Below, in pieces: positions 1-8,361 of a stretch of DNA of 64,000 nt. Position 1 is the first letter of the stretch. Each line of letters begins with the position of its first letter. Source of the stretch: Cryptosporangium phraense (lineage in GTDB: Bacteria; Actinomycetota; Actinomycetes; Mycobacteriales; Cryptosporangiaceae); contig NZ_VIRS01000016.1 in assembly GCF_006912135.1 (NCBI RefSeq), positions 62,001 through 126,000 on the forward strand, written 5' to 3'. The position numbers and the translations under genes are program-made. The notes beneath the pieces are model-generated. The model was given only the letters and a program-made list of their open reading frames with translations, ran no database searches and was not told where the DNA came from.

Positions 1-519
1 ATGGCCATCGACCTGCAGCCACCCGAAGGAACCCCACACCCGATACCCGTCACCACGACCTACCAGCTCACACCCCGGCGGGCCGCCCGTGCCTACCGTG
101 CCTCCCACCGGGTCGTCTTCGGCGTGCTCTGGGCCCTGCTCCTCGCCGGGGGTGTCTGGGCGCTGCTGACCGGCGACCTCAGCTTCCTCGTCGCCGGCGC
201 GGCCGGCATGCTGACCATCGAGGCGCTCCTGCGGCTGCAGTTACGCGCCGCCCGCATCACCCACCGGCCGATCACCCTCGCGTTGGCCGCCAGCGGCTAC
301 CACCAGACCTACGGCGACCGATCCGCGTCGCTGACCTGGACCTACTTCACCAACATCCAGCGCCGCGGCGACTTCTGGGTCCTCCGCTGCTCACTAATGT
401 CCGCGCTGTCCATCCCCGCCGACGCCCTCAACGGCGCGCGGACCACCGCGTTCCCCGCCTTCGCCGCCGACCGAGGACTCACCTCTCCCCGCGGCCAGCG
501 CAGCAGCATCACCCGCTGA
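1..519 (+). CDS. YcxB-like membrane protein
   Basis: This 172-residue protein has two hydrophobic segments at about residues 38-56 and 60-76. A soluble C-terminal part follows, with a pattern (TWTYFTNIQRRGDFWVLR, then a short helix and an FxAFxxDRGL end) that is typical of YcxB-like proteins in actinomycetes. The family has no established biochemical role. The next gene, 32 bases downstream, is a paralogue with the same architecture, so the two are probably co-transcribed. The frame opens with ATG at the first base of the window, so a longer N-terminus or upstream ribosome binding site cannot be excluded. Confidence 0.75.
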   Translation: MAIDLQPPEGTPHPIPVTTTYQLTPRRAARAYRASHRVVFGVLWALLLAGGVWALLTGDLSFLVAGAAGMLTIEALLRLQLRAARITHRPITLALAASGYHQTYGDRSASLTWTYFTNIQRRGDFWVLRCSLMSALSIPADALNGARTTAFPAFAADRGLTSPRGQRSSITR

Positions 520-551
520 CCCGCCAACCCCACATCCGGAGACAACCGACC

Positions 552-1022
552 ATGTACCTCACTACATCGTTTCGCCCCACCGTCGGGCTCGCTCTGCGCG
601 CATTCACCGCCGCCCACCCCGTCGTCCTCACTATTTTCGTTCTGTTCCTCCCCGTGACGCTGCCGGAATCGATCGTCATCGGCGACTACACCGTGGCTCT
701 GGCCGGGGCCGCGCCACTGCTGCTCGTCGTGGCGCTCAGCTGGTGGCAAGTACGGCGAATGTCCCAGCAGAAAACGGCCATCCGCATCGAAATGACCGAC
801 ACCGACTACCGGCTGACCCAGGCTGACAAGTCCGCCTCCATCACCTGGACCAACTTCCGCAGCGCCCGCCGGCGAGCCGGCTGCTGGGTACTACGCTGCT
901 CACCCCTCGTCGCGACCACCTTCCCCACATGCGCCCTCGATCCGGCGCAGACCGCGACGTTCATCGCCTTCCTCCGCGACCGGGGACTGCTCCCGCGGAA
1001 CACGACCGTTCCCACACCGTGA
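552..1022 (+). CDS. YcxB-like membrane protein, paralogue of the preceding gene
   Basis: This 156-residue protein has hydrophobic segments at about residues 22-38 and 46-65. Its C-terminal core (ITWTNFRSARRRAGCWVLR near residues 95-112) matches the upstream protein in layout and sequence. The two are probably products of tandem duplication. An 'ATCCGGAGACAACCGACC' stretch with a GGAG ribosome binding site precedes the ATG. Just after its stop the sequence turns into integrase and transposase debris, so this gene pair sits at an old insertion boundary. Function is unknown; membrane location is inferred from hydrophobicity. Confidence 0.72.
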   Translation: MYLTTSFRPTVGLALRAFTAAHPVVLTIFVLFLPVTLPESIVIGDYTVALAGAAPLLLVVALSWWQVRRMSQQKTAIRIEMTDTDYRLTQADKSASITWTNFRSARRRAGCWVLRCSPLVATTFPTCALDPAQTATFIAFLRDRGLLPRNTTVPTP

Positions 1023-1052
1023 ACCTGACCGAATGCTGGCTGGTCCAGCCGA

Positions 1053-1383
1053 GGTGATCGCCGACAACTCGGGCACCTCGGCCAGTACCGCCTCGGACAG
1101 GTCACCGCCCGGCAGCTCACCGAAGCCTCCGCCGTCCTCGCGCAGCAGCGCAACCGCTACGGCGAACCGCTCGCCGGCTCCACCCTGCACCAAGTGAAGG
1201 CCACGCTCCGGGCGGCGTTCAACGCCGCGATCCGCGAAGACCTCATCACCGACAACCCCGCCCGCCGCATCGAACTCGCCCCCGCCCGCCGCCCGCACGC
1301 GGTGGTTTGTGCCGAACCCCGCGTCCAGACCTGGCGGCGCACCGGCGAACGCGAACCGGTCACCGTGTGGACCGCTGGCCCGG
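1053..1383 (+). pseudogene. tyrosine integrase fragment
   Basis: One frame encodes a piece of a phage-type integrase: the helical core-binding segment (TARQLTEASAVLAQQ, then TLHQVKATLRAAFNAAIRED, then NPARRIELAPARRP) and the beginning of the linker into the catalytic domain (VTVWT). There is no start and no catalytic domain. The fragment resembles residues of the intact integrase at 39928-41583, which has TLHRIRATLRKALNDAIR, FNPAAHLELPPGRRP and VMVWT in the same order, so both come from the same integrase family. The reading stops resembling integrase at about 1383, where transposase sequence starts. It is a decayed remnant. Confidence 0.72.
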
Positions 1384-1686
1384 GCAGAAGCTCTACCTCA
1401 TCGTGGACGACTTCTCCCCGCACAAGCATCCCGGGGTCACCACCTGGACCGCGGACAACGACGTGGAGCTGGTGTTCCTCCCGACGTATGCGTCCTGGCT
1501 GAACTGGATCGAGGCGCACTTCGCCGCGCTGCGCTAATTCGCGCTCAACGGCACCGACCACGCACCGAGCAGGACACCGCGATCGGCGACTACGTCCGCT
1601 GGTACAACCGGCGCGCCCGGCCCAAAACCAGATTCGCCATCAACTCACGAATCCGAGAACCCGGTTACGGGGCCAACGTTGCCTGA
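1374..1686 (+). mobile_element. IS630-family transposase remnant
   Basis: The translation carries the C-terminal part of an IS630-type DDE transposase: KLYLIVDDFSPHKHP, then VELVFLPTYASWLNWIEAHF with the final catalytic Glu, interrupted by a stop at 1535-1537. It resumes in another frame with YVRWYNRRARPKTRFAI. The N-terminal half is missing. The stop and the frame change show it is inactive. It abuts the integrase fragment directly, so the transposon end or a deletion destroyed the integrase. Confidence 0.78.
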
Positions 1687-1702
1687 CGCGGCACTAGCGG
1701 CG

Positions 1703-2230
1703 TCATGCATCGCCCCCGCAAGACACGCTGCCTCGTCGGAACTCGTACCGTCGCTGAACCGCGCCGTACTGCTGGAAGGTTCCACTCGACCGACCTCCGG
1801 CACGCTCCAGAAGCTGCGCTGAGCGCCGGTTGGCGTCCTGGGTGACCGCGATCAGCAGGTTTTCGTCCGTGGCAGCGAAGAACCATGAGACCAGGGCGGT
1901 GAGCATTTCGGACGCCAGCCCGAGGCCCCAGTAAGCACGATCGAACTGGTAGGAGATCTCCCACGGCCCGCGTTTGCGCCGAAGATCTCCGCTGCCGATC
2001 ACCGCACGCTCGGCCAGGATCTCGACGACAAAGTCGCCCCAGCTGCCATCCGCAACAATTCGAGCAGCGCGCCGCTGGGCGTCGTCCGTGCCGAGTGGAC
2101 CGCCGACGAACTGCCGTACGTCCTCGTCGGTGAACAGCGCGACGAGCGCGGCCTCGTCGCCGTGCTGCGGGCGGCGGACACGAACCCGGGACGCGGTCAG
2201 CGGCGCCGGTAGCCATTCCACGTCGTCCAT
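1703..2230 (-). CDS. GNAT-family N-acetyltransferase (RimJ/RimL type)
   Basis: This 175-residue protein has the RimJ/RimL layout: an N-terminal substrate loop (SRVRVRRPQHGDEAALVALF), a central AVIGSGDLRRKRGPWEISY strand pair, and an acetyl-CoA-binding helix region (YWGLGLASEMLTALVSWFF followed by NRRSAQLLERAGG). Such enzymes transfer acetyl from acetyl-CoA to an amino group; the substrate cannot be read from sequence. The start at 2230 (MDDVEW) is preferred because AAGGAGGG lies just upstream. The longer form from 2284 would overlap the end of the transporter gene upstream. It probably forms an operon with that transporter. Confidence 0.82.
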   Translation of the reverse strand: MDDVEWLPAPLTASRVRVRRPQHGDEAALVALFTDEDVRQFVGGPLGTDDAQRRAARIVADGSWGDFVVEILAERAVIGSGDLRRKRGPWEISYQFDRAYWGLGLASEMLTALVSWFFAATDENLLIAVTQDANRRSAQLLERAGGRSSGTFQQYGAVQRRYEFRRGSVSCGGDA

Positions 2231-2267
2231 TCGGCCCTCCTTCGCCGACCTCGGTGCGTGCTTCAGC

Positions 2268-3557
2268 TCAATTCTCTCCGCCATTCGCGATGGAGTCGGG
2301 CTTCGACCGCGCCGCCGTGCCCTGAGCTCTCGTGCCGTCAGTCGTCCACGGGAGGAACAGCACGCTGAGGAGGCACAGCCCCGCGGCGACGCCCAGGGAC
2401 CAGCGCAGGGAGAGCGAGCCGGCGAGCAGGCCTCCGACCGCGATGCAGATCGGCTGGAACCCGCGGGAGCTGGCCGACCACGCGGTCCCCACGCGCGCCA
2501 TCAGCTCGTCCGGCGTCACGGTCATCCGGTAGGTGGCGAAGAGCGGGTTGAACGCGCCGGCCGCGACCAGCAGCACGAACTGGGACACGCCCAAGACGTT
2601 CAGCGCTCCGGTGCCCTCGCCGAGGAAGGGCAACGGAATTAGCCCGACCGTCCGGCCGGCGCCGAAGATCAGCAGACAGCGCCGCCGCCCGAGCTTCGAC
2701 GCGATCCGTGGCACGAGCAGCGCCCCGACCAATCCACCGACGCTGGGTATCCCGAGCAGGAGCCCGTACTGGAACGCCGACGCGCTCAGGTCGGACAGGA
2801 CCAGCACCGCGACGAGCGGCACGGTCCACAGGTACGCGCCGCCGAAGAGCAGCGCGTTGAGATACAGCCGCCGCAAACCCCGGTGCCCCAGGATCAGCCG
2901 CCACCCGGCCCACAGCCGCCGATTGAAACCCGCAGAGGGATCGCTGCTCGGTGGAGCGTCCGGCCGTGTCCGCGGAACGCGCCGGAGCAACAGCGCGGAG
3001 ACCAGGAAGCTGCGCCCATCGGCCAGGAGCGTGACGGTCGGGCCGACGACGCCGATCAGCGCGCCCCCGATCGGTGGACCGACCGCCGACGTCGTCCAGT
3101 TCACCGAGTCCAGCCGCGCGTTCGCCACCACCCGCGACTCCGCCACCACCACCGCCTTGACGAACGCCGACCCGGCCGCGGCTGACGCGATCGAGCAAGT
3201 AGTCACCGTCGCCGCCACCACGCACAGATGCAGATAGGTGAGCCGGTCGACCACCGCAACGAGCGGCACCGAGAACAAGGCGAGGAACTGCACGACGTCG
3301 GCGACGATGAGCGCCCTGCGTTTCTCTCCACGCTCGATCACCGCGCCCAGCGGCAACGAGAGCAGCGCGCTGGCGACCAAACCGACCACCGCCAGCAGCG
3401 ACACCTGCAGCGGACCGGCTTGCAGCACCACGATCGCGACGAGCGGAAGAGCACCCGCACCAAGCGCTGACCCAGCCGCGCTGACCGTGTAGGAATGCCA
3501 GAACCGAGTGAAAGGGCGCCCGAGTTCTCGGCCAGCCACCCCGCTGCCGATCTGCAC
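2268..3557 (-). CDS. MFS transporter (MFS_3/EntS-like exporter)
   Basis: This 429-residue protein has about twelve hydrophobic segments. The conserved loop after the second segment (PLGAVIERGEKRRALIVADVVQ) matches the loop 2-3 motif of MFS_3/EntS-type exporters, which move siderophores or drugs outward by proton antiport. A GTG start is used at 3557, with a purine-rich AGAAGGGA some 11 bases upstream. An alternative GTG lies 15 bases further in. It lies upstream of the acetyltransferase on the same strand, and the pair could form a resistance module (modify and export), but this is inference. Substrate unknown. Confidence 0.85.
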   Translation of the reverse strand: MQIGSGVAGRELGRPFTRFWHSYTVSAAGSALGAGALPLVAIVVLQAGPLQVSLLAVVGLVASALLSLPLGAVIERGEKRRALIVADVVQFLALFSVPLVAVVDRLTYLHLCVVAATVTTCSIASAAAGSAFVKAVVVAESRVVANARLDSVNWTTSAVGPPIGGALIGVVGPTVTLLADGRSFLVSALLLRRVPRTRPDAPPSSDPSAGFNRRLWAGWRLILGHRGLRRLYLNALLFGGAYLWTVPLVAVLVLSDLSASAFQYGLLLGIPSVGGLVGALLVPRIASKLGRRRCLLIFGAGRTVGLIPLPFLGEGTGALNVLGVSQFVLLVAAGAFNPLFATYRMTVTPDELMARVGTAWSASSRGFQPICIAVGGLLAGSLSLRWSLGVAAGLCLLSVLFLPWTTDGTRAQGTAARSKPDSIANGGEN

Positions 3558-3742
3558 TCGCAGTTGCGTCCCTTCTCGCTGTCGAACGCATTCACCGAGA
3601 AACTCGGCCGCGCCAGCATTGCGTTTCGGCTGCTCGCAGAATTCAACCGCCGCGACCCGCGTGCGCCGGCCTTCGCCAGCTCACCACGCCCATGGGCGCA
3701 CTCACCTAAGGCTGTGGCGGGGGTGGCTTAGCCGGTGATGCT

Positions 3743-4960
3743 TCAATCCTCCATGCCGACCCAGGTAGCCATTTCTCGAAGGGTGCCTGATGCGTACCGT
3801 TCGGCGTACGCCAGCGCGTGCATGGTTTCGCGCACCATCGGATGATTCCGGGTCTGCTGGGGACTGACCCTGCGCGCGAGCAGGAGTTCCCCCAGCGCCC
3901 GAGCCCGGTCACCGTGGTAGACGGCAGCGCGCGCGGCATCGATATGAAAATGACCGATGCGTTCCGGGGCGGTGTAGTCAGCCGGCGGATGTACGTCGTC
4001 GGCGGCCGCGAGTGCTGTCGCGCCGTCCTGAAGCTCGACCGCTAGGCCGACGCGCCAGATGGCCACGCTCGTTCGTCCGAACACCAGCCGGTAGTCATCG
4101 CGCTCGGGAACGTCGAGCCGACCCACCGCGTCGACGGCTTCGCGATGATGGGTCCACGCGGTGTCCGCGTCTCCACTGCGGGCGGCGATGAGGCCCGCTT
4201 TGAGATGCAGGTTTCCCCAGACCGCCCAGACCGCAGGGTCTGCCGTGCTGCCGGTCAGCAGCGTTTCGACGTCGTCGATCGCGGCGTTCACCGTCCGGCG
4301 CGCGCCGGTCCATTCCCCGACGGCAGCCAGCTCTCCGGCGAGTTGGTAGTCACCGACGCGTTGGGCGAGCCAGTCGTCGGACTGATCGGCCGCCCACAGA
4401 TACCGATCGGTGATGCCCTGCGAGAGGTCTCCATGTCCGAGCCGCCAAACCAGTTGGCCGGCAGCGGCGTAGGTCTCGGCGAGCAGCCCGTAGGCGGCGT
4501 TTCGATCCGGGCCGGGCGCGAAGTAGTGCGTGGCAGCACGGAGCTCAGCCAGGAGTCCCGGTGCCGTCGCGCCGAGCGTGGTGAGGTCCGATCGGTGCCG
4601 CGCGGCGGACAGGGCAGCGACCGACGCGCGCAGTTCGCATAGCGGCCGTGGCCGGGGATCGTCCTCGGCCGGAGGAAGGCGGTAGGCGGCCAGTTCCCGG
4701 CGTAGCGGGGCGAGTGAATGACGGCTGATTAGGTCAGCGGCTTCATCTCGGTAGGGCTGGCCGGTCAACCGTGGCTGCGCGACGTCGAGGGCACGCGCCA
4801 CCGCGGCGATGAAGCCAGGCGAGGCCGGCACCACACCGCGTTCCACCTGCGACACCAAGCTTGTGGATACGCTCGCTCGCTGGGCTAGCGCCTTCTGCGT
4901 CATGCCCAGGAGGGTCCGGAGGAGTTTGACCCGCGCGCCCACCCGATCGTCCTCGCGCAT
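3743..4960 (-). CDS. XRE-family regulator with helical C-terminal domain
   Basis: This 405-residue protein has an N-terminal Cro/C1-type helix-turn-helix at about residues 8-60 (RVKLLRTLLGMTQKALAQRA, then STSLVSQVERG). A long helical C-terminal region looks like the TPR-type sensor arm common in actinomycete regulators. The ATG at 4960 is chosen because AGGGAG precedes it and the DNA-binding domain begins directly. The open frame continues to 5473 but that part shows no domain. It is divergent from the folE operon with 277 bases between, including a tandem 11-bp repeat, so it is a good candidate regulator of that operon. It is related in layout to the XRE protein at 16959. Confidence 0.85.
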   Translation of the reverse strand: MREDDRVGARVKLLRTLLGMTQKALAQRASVSTSLVSQVERGVVPASPGFIAAVARALDVAQPRLTGQPYRDEAADLISRHSLAPLRRELAAYRLPPAEDDPRPRPLCELRASVAALSAARHRSDLTTLGATAPGLLAELRAATHYFAPGPDRNAAYGLLAETYAAAGQLVWRLGHGDLSQGITDRYLWAADQSDDWLAQRVGDYQLAGELAAVGEWTGARRTVNAAIDDVETLLTGSTADPAVWAVWGNLHLKAGLIAARSGDADTAWTHHREAVDAVGRLDVPERDDYRLVFGRTSVAIWRVGLAVELQDGATALAAADDVHPPADYTAPERIGHFHIDAARAAVYHGDRARALGELLLARRVSPQQTRNHPMVRETMHALAYAERYASGTLREMATWVGMED

Positions 4961-5064
4961 CGCCGTCTCCCTGTTCGTTGCCTCCTGCGGACCAGCCTTC
5001 AGCGGCTCATCTCCAGCATGGCCGTCCACCGCCCCGTTGGCGACCGTTCCCCCGTCCCAGGGAA

Positions 5065-5086
5065 TTCTTTGCGACTTCTTTGCGAC
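5065..5086. promoter_or_regulatory. tandem 11-bp direct repeat in the divergent regulator/folE intergenic region
   Basis: TTCTTTGCGAC occurs twice in immediate succession, one helical turn apart, in the 277-base region between the XRE regulator start (4960) and folE (5238). The repeat is AT-richer than its surroundings. The position and spacing suit an operator for the divergent regulator, but binding is inferred only. Confidence 0.45.
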
Positions 5087-5237
5087 TCGAACGCGTGGTC
5101 GCCAGGCCACTGTGGGTGACAGCGCCGGTACCGCACCGGGCCGGCGTCGCCCGCTGCCGCGTGGACCGTGAAGAGGCTGAGCAGCCTCCATGTCCCCGGC
5201 CCAAGCGAAACTCCGGCTACCGGAAGGTGACCGATCG

Positions 5238-5870
5238 ATGCTGAACTCCCCGGACGAGGCGAGCGGGATCGTGTCTCGCGGCGCAGCTGGCCGTGTCGCG
5301 CTGGTCGGCGAACGGCCACACCACGAAGAGGCCGCGGCCTGTGCCGCCGGCATGCTCACGGCGCTTGACGTGGACCTGGACGACGAGCACCGCCGCGACA
5401 CGCCGGCCCGCCTGGCCCGCGCATTGGCCGAGATGCTCACGCCGCCGGCGTTCGACCCCACGACCTTTGACAACGCCGATGGCTACGACGAGCTCGTGGT
5501 GGTCGAGGCCATCCCGTTCCACAGTCTGTGCGAGCACCATGTGCTGCCGTTCGTCGGCACCGCGACGATCGCCTACCTGCCCGACCAGCACATCGCCGGG
5601 CTGTCCAAGTTGGCCTGGGTCGTGCAGCTGTTCGCCCGCTGTCTGCAGGTCCAGGAGCGGATGACCGGTCAGATCGCCGACTGGCTGGTGGAGAACCTCC
5701 GGCCGCGGGGCGCGGCGGTGCTGCTGCGCGCCGAGCACCTGTGCATGAGTCTGCGCGGCGCCCGCGCTCTAGGTGCGGTCACCACGACGTCCGCCTGCCG
5801 TGGAGCGCTCGCCGAAGACCGCCCGCGCCGGCGCGAGTGGCTGGAGCTGGTCGCCACGCTCCCCCGCTGA
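5238..5870 (+). CDS. folE: GTP cyclohydrolase I (FolE type)
   Basis: This 210-residue protein converts GTP to dihydroneopterin triphosphate, the entry step for folate and for 7-deazapurines. The family signature is clear: FHSLCEHHVLPFVG with zinc-ligand Cys and His at about residues 98-101, and a second zinc Cys in HLCMSLRGAR. The SKLAWVVQLFARCLQVQERMT helix is also typical. The start at 5238 is preferred over 5190 because GGAAGGTGA lies at the right distance upstream. It heads an operon with queD and queE, so it most likely supplies CDG synthesis rather than folate. It fits the role of ToyD or TubA in deazapurine antibiotic clusters. Confidence 0.93.
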   Translation: MLNSPDEASGIVSRGAAGRVALVGERPHHEEAAACAAGMLTALDVDLDDEHRRDTPARLARALAEMLTPPAFDPTTFDNADGYDELVVVEAIPFHSLCEHHVLPFVGTATIAYLPDQHIAGLSKLAWVVQLFARCLQVQERMTGQIADWLVENLRPRGAAVLLRAEHLCMSLRGARALGAVTTTSACRGALAEDRPRRREWLELVATLPR

Positions 5871-5914
5871 CCTGGCCCTGACCTCTGCCCGACCACCAGC
5901 ACGAGGACACCCTC

Positions 5915-6307
5915 ATGAGTCGATACGCCATCGGGAAGTCCTTCGCGTTCAGCGCCAGCCATCAGCTCCCTGGCCTGCCTGAAGGACACCAGTGCGGCCG
6001 CCTCCACGGCCACAACTACACCGTCGAGGTAGAGCTGGAGGCCGAGACGCTTGAGTTCCCGGGGTTCGTCACCGACTTCGGGGACCTCGCGCCGTTCAAG
6101 GCGTACCTGGACGCGACGTTCGATCACCGTCATCTCAACGATGTTCTCGACGAGCCGCCCACCAGTGAGCGCCTCGCCGCGCATCTCGCGACCTGGCTGG
6201 AACGCGAGCTCTTGCCGCAGGTCGGTGGACGGCTGGTGTCCGTTCGTGTGTCGGAGACGCCGACGAGCTGGGCGAAGTTCTCCCCGAGTCCTGGCGGCGG
6301 GTCATGA
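5915..6307 (+). CDS. queD: 6-carboxytetrahydropterin synthase (QueD)
   Basis: This 130-residue protein belongs to the 6-pyruvoyl-tetrahydropterin synthase family. It carries the zinc-binding histidines (SASHQL and CGRLHGHNY) and the catalytic Cys of the QueD subfamily immediately before the HGH motif. The DHRHLND segment is the usual second catalytic patch. QueD turns dihydroneopterin triphosphate into 6-carboxy-5,6,7,8-tetrahydropterin. A GAGGA sequence precedes the ATG. The stop overlaps the start of queE by four bases, which implies translational coupling in the FolE-QueD-QueE route to CDG. Confidence 0.92.
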   Translation: MSRYAIGKSFAFSASHQLPGLPEGHQCGRLHGHNYTVEVELEAETLEFPGFVTDFGDLAPFKAYLDATFDHRHLNDVLDEPPTSERLAAHLATWLERELLPQVGGRLVSVRVSETPTSWAKFSPSPGGGS

Positions 6308-7032
6308 CCGCGGCCGCCGCTGCACCGGCGCCGACCAACGCCGAGGTGACGCTGCGGGTCGCCGAGCTGTTCGGTCCGACCCTGCAGGGCGAGGGCCCGT
6401 CGGCCGGCCAGCGGGCCGTCTTCGTGCGCCTGTCGGGGTGCAACCTCGACTGCGGCTGGTGCGACACCCCCTACACCTGGGACTGGGCCCGGTTCGACCC
6501 CGCGCAAGAGTCGCGGACTCTCCCGGTGCAGGCCGTGCTGGACTGGATCCTCGGCCGCGACACCGATCTCGTCGTGATCACCGGCGGCGAACCGCTCATC
6601 CAGCATGCCCGCCTGACCCCTCTCGCCCAGGCGCTGGCCGCGGCCGGGCGGCGCATCGAGATCGAGACCAACGGCACGATCGCGCCCCCCGATCGCCTCA
6701 TCGAATGCGTGGAGCGGTTCAACGTCTCTCCCAAACTCGGCGGATCCGGTGTCCCGATCGGGCGCCGGATCCGGCCCGCCGCCCTCGAGGCGCTGCGCGG
6801 CACCGGTAAAGCGGTGTTCAAGTTCGTCATCGGCGCCCCCGAGGACCTCGCGGAACTCGCCGACTTGCAGGCGCGCTTCGGCCTCGCGCCGGTATGGGTC
6901 ATGCCGCAAGGTACGCACCCCGCTGACGTCGTGGAGGGCCTTCGCGCGCTCGCCGAGCCGACCTTGGCGCACGGCTGGAACCTCAGCTCCCGCCTGCATG
7001 TCCTGGTGTGGGGTGATCAACGTGGCCGGTGA
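6304..7032 (+). CDS. queE: 7-carboxy-7-deazaguanine synthase (QueE, radical SAM)
   Basis: This 242-residue enzyme uses S-adenosylmethionine and a 4Fe-4S cluster to contract carboxytetrahydropterin to CDG. The cluster motif is CNLDCGWC (Cys-x3-Cys-x2-Cys) near residue 45, preceded by the family mark LQGEGPSAGQ and followed by WCDTPYTWDW. VVITGGEPL is the radical SAM GGE motif, and VSPKL is also diagnostic of QueE. It overlaps queD by four bases and the next gene by eleven. No QueC (preQ0 synthase) follows, so the pathway probably branches at CDG. Confidence 0.92.
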   Translation: MTAAAAAPAPTNAEVTLRVAELFGPTLQGEGPSAGQRAVFVRLSGCNLDCGWCDTPYTWDWARFDPAQESRTLPVQAVLDWILGRDTDLVVITGGEPLIQHARLTPLAQALAAAGRRIEIETNGTIAPPDRLIECVERFNVSPKLGGSGVPIGRRIRPAALEALRGTGKAVFKFVIGAPEDLAELADLQARFGLAPVWVMPQGTHPADVVEGLRALAEPTLAHGWNLSSRLHVLVWGDQRGR

Positions 7033-7513
7033 CTCTCAACCGCACATGCTGGGCTGGGTCGACTTCGAGCGGGCCGTCGCCGACCTGGCCGATCAGGTCC
7101 GCGCCGACGGGGCACCGGAGGTGGTCGTCGGCGTCCTGCGCGGCGGCATGGTGCCCGCCGTCGCACTGGCACACACGCTGGCCATCCGCGCGGTCCGCGC
7201 GGTCGAAGTCGTCCACACCGCCACCGACGACACCAATGCCACCAAGTACGACCGGCCCCAGGTGTTCAACCCAGCGAGTCTCGGCAACCTAGCAGGGCTC
7301 GACGTACTCGTCGTCGACGACGTTGCCGGGACCGGCGACACCCTTAAGACCGCCGCCGCGCTGGCCATTGACGTCGGCGCCGCCCGGGTCCGGACCAGCG
7401 CCTGGATCGTCAACACCGCCAACTGGCGTCTGTCGACAGCGCCGGAGCAGGCGCTGACCTACATCGCCGCCACCGTCGAAGGATGGGTGGTCTTCCCGTG
7501 GGAGAAGCAATGA
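7022..7513 (+). CDS. type I phosphoribosyltransferase
   Basis: This 163-residue protein has the type I PRTase fold. The PRPP-binding loop is VLVVDDVAGTGDTLKTA (about residues 96-112) and the N-terminal VVVGVLRGGMVPAVALA strand-loop corresponds to the pyrophosphate loop. The C-terminal end VEGWVVFPWE recalls xanthine-guanine PRTases. In this operon it probably joins CDG, or a later base, to PRPP to give a ribotide, as TubE and ToyH do in tubercidin and toyocamycin pathways. The GTG at 7022 is preferred because GGGGTGA lies upstream, although it overlaps queE by eleven bases; ATG at 7046 is the alternative. Confidence 0.85.
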   Translation: MAGDSQPHMLGWVDFERAVADLADQVRADGAPEVVVGVLRGGMVPAVALAHTLAIRAVRAVEVVHTATDDTNATKYDRPQVFNPASLGNLAGLDVLVVDDVAGTGDTLKTAAALAIDVGAARVRTSAWIVNTANWRLSTAPEQALTYIAATVEGWVVFPWEKQ

Positions 7514-8361
7514 GCGCGACCGCCGCCCGATCCGACACCCCGACCGAGACGGGCGTGGACGATCGCCACCTGACCCGGCCCGGCACCCCCATGATCGGGC
7601 CCTATAGCACCAACCAGATGGACGACTTCTACGCCGCGCTCAGCCGCGGTGAGGCCAAGCCGTCGGGCCTGATGAATCTCCTGCAGCACCTCCTCGTCGC
7701 CGAGCAGTGCGCGCCAGGTTCCCGGGTACTGGATGTGTGCTGCGGCCGCGGACTGGCGTTACCGCTGCTCTACCGCTACGCCCCGCAGATCGCCGGATAC
7801 GTCGGACTGGACATCAGCACCGACAACCTCACCGAAGCCCGCGACCGGATCGACGCTCTGCGCACCGCGTACGGCGACCTCTTCCCGGTGAATTTGCTGG
7901 AGTGCGACGTGGCCGAGCCCTGGCCGGCGTTGCCCTCGTTCACCGTCGCCCTCTACACCTCCGCCCTGGAGCACCTGCCGTTCGAACTCGGCGCGCAGAG
8001 CCTGCGCAACACCGCCGCGGCGCTCGCGCCCGGCGGCGTGCTCTACCTCTCCACCCCCGCGGCCGTCGGTCCCCCGCCCCGTCCGCTGCAGTACCGGGTC
8101 CACGTCTACGAGTGGTCCCGCGACGAGGTCGAGCAGGTGGTCAGCGACGCCGGCCTGATCGTCGAGGACGTGATCGGCCTGCTGCCACCCGAACGCGACG
8201 TGGTGGAGGGTGCGCTCGCCGGTCGGTACGGCGACGCCGCGGCCGACTGGTATCGCGATCTGGCCGACCGTGTGCCCGCTGCGCTGTTGGATGCAGTCTC
8301 GGCCGTCGCCGTGCCTGACGTGGCTACGGAGCTGCTGTTCGTCTGTCGGAGGCCGGCATGA
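7510..8361 (+). CDS. class I SAM-dependent methyltransferase
   Basis: This 283-residue protein has a Rossmann-type methyltransferase core. Motif I reads RVLDVCCGRGLALPL (about residues 75-89), the acidic strand-2 end is YVGLDIS, and motif IV/post-motif regions are FTVALYTSALEHLPF and ALAPGGVLYLST. The target cannot be read from sequence; in this setting methylation of the nucleoside, its sugar or an attached group is likely. The ATG at 7510 overlaps the phosphoribosyltransferase stop (ATGA). The motif I variant DVCCGRG lacks one of the usual glycines but keeps the fold pattern. Confidence 0.82.
   Translation: MSATAARSDTPTETGVDDRHLTRPGTPMIGPYSTNQMDDFYAALSRGEAKPSGLMNLLQHLLVAEQCAPGSRVLDVCCGRGLALPLLYRYAPQIAGYVGLDISTDNLTEARDRIDALRTAYGDLFPVNLLECDVAEPWPALPSFTVALYTSALEHLPFELGAQSLRNTAAALAPGGVLYLSTPAAVGPPPRPLQYRVHVYEWSRDEVEQVVSDAGLIVEDVIGLLPPERDVVEGALAGRYGDAAADWYRDLADRVPAALLDAVSAVAVPDVATELLFVCRRPA

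Noticed and set aside
4961-5473. N-terminal extension of the XRE regulator
   Set aside because: The upstream codons are low-complexity and overlap the promoter and folE; the start at 4960 has a ribosome binding site and begins the DNA-binding domain.
5238-7032. 7-deazaguanine DNA modification (Dpd) system
   Set aside because: No DpdA-like transglycosylase or other dpd genes are present in the window; the following genes fit nucleoside biosynthesis better.
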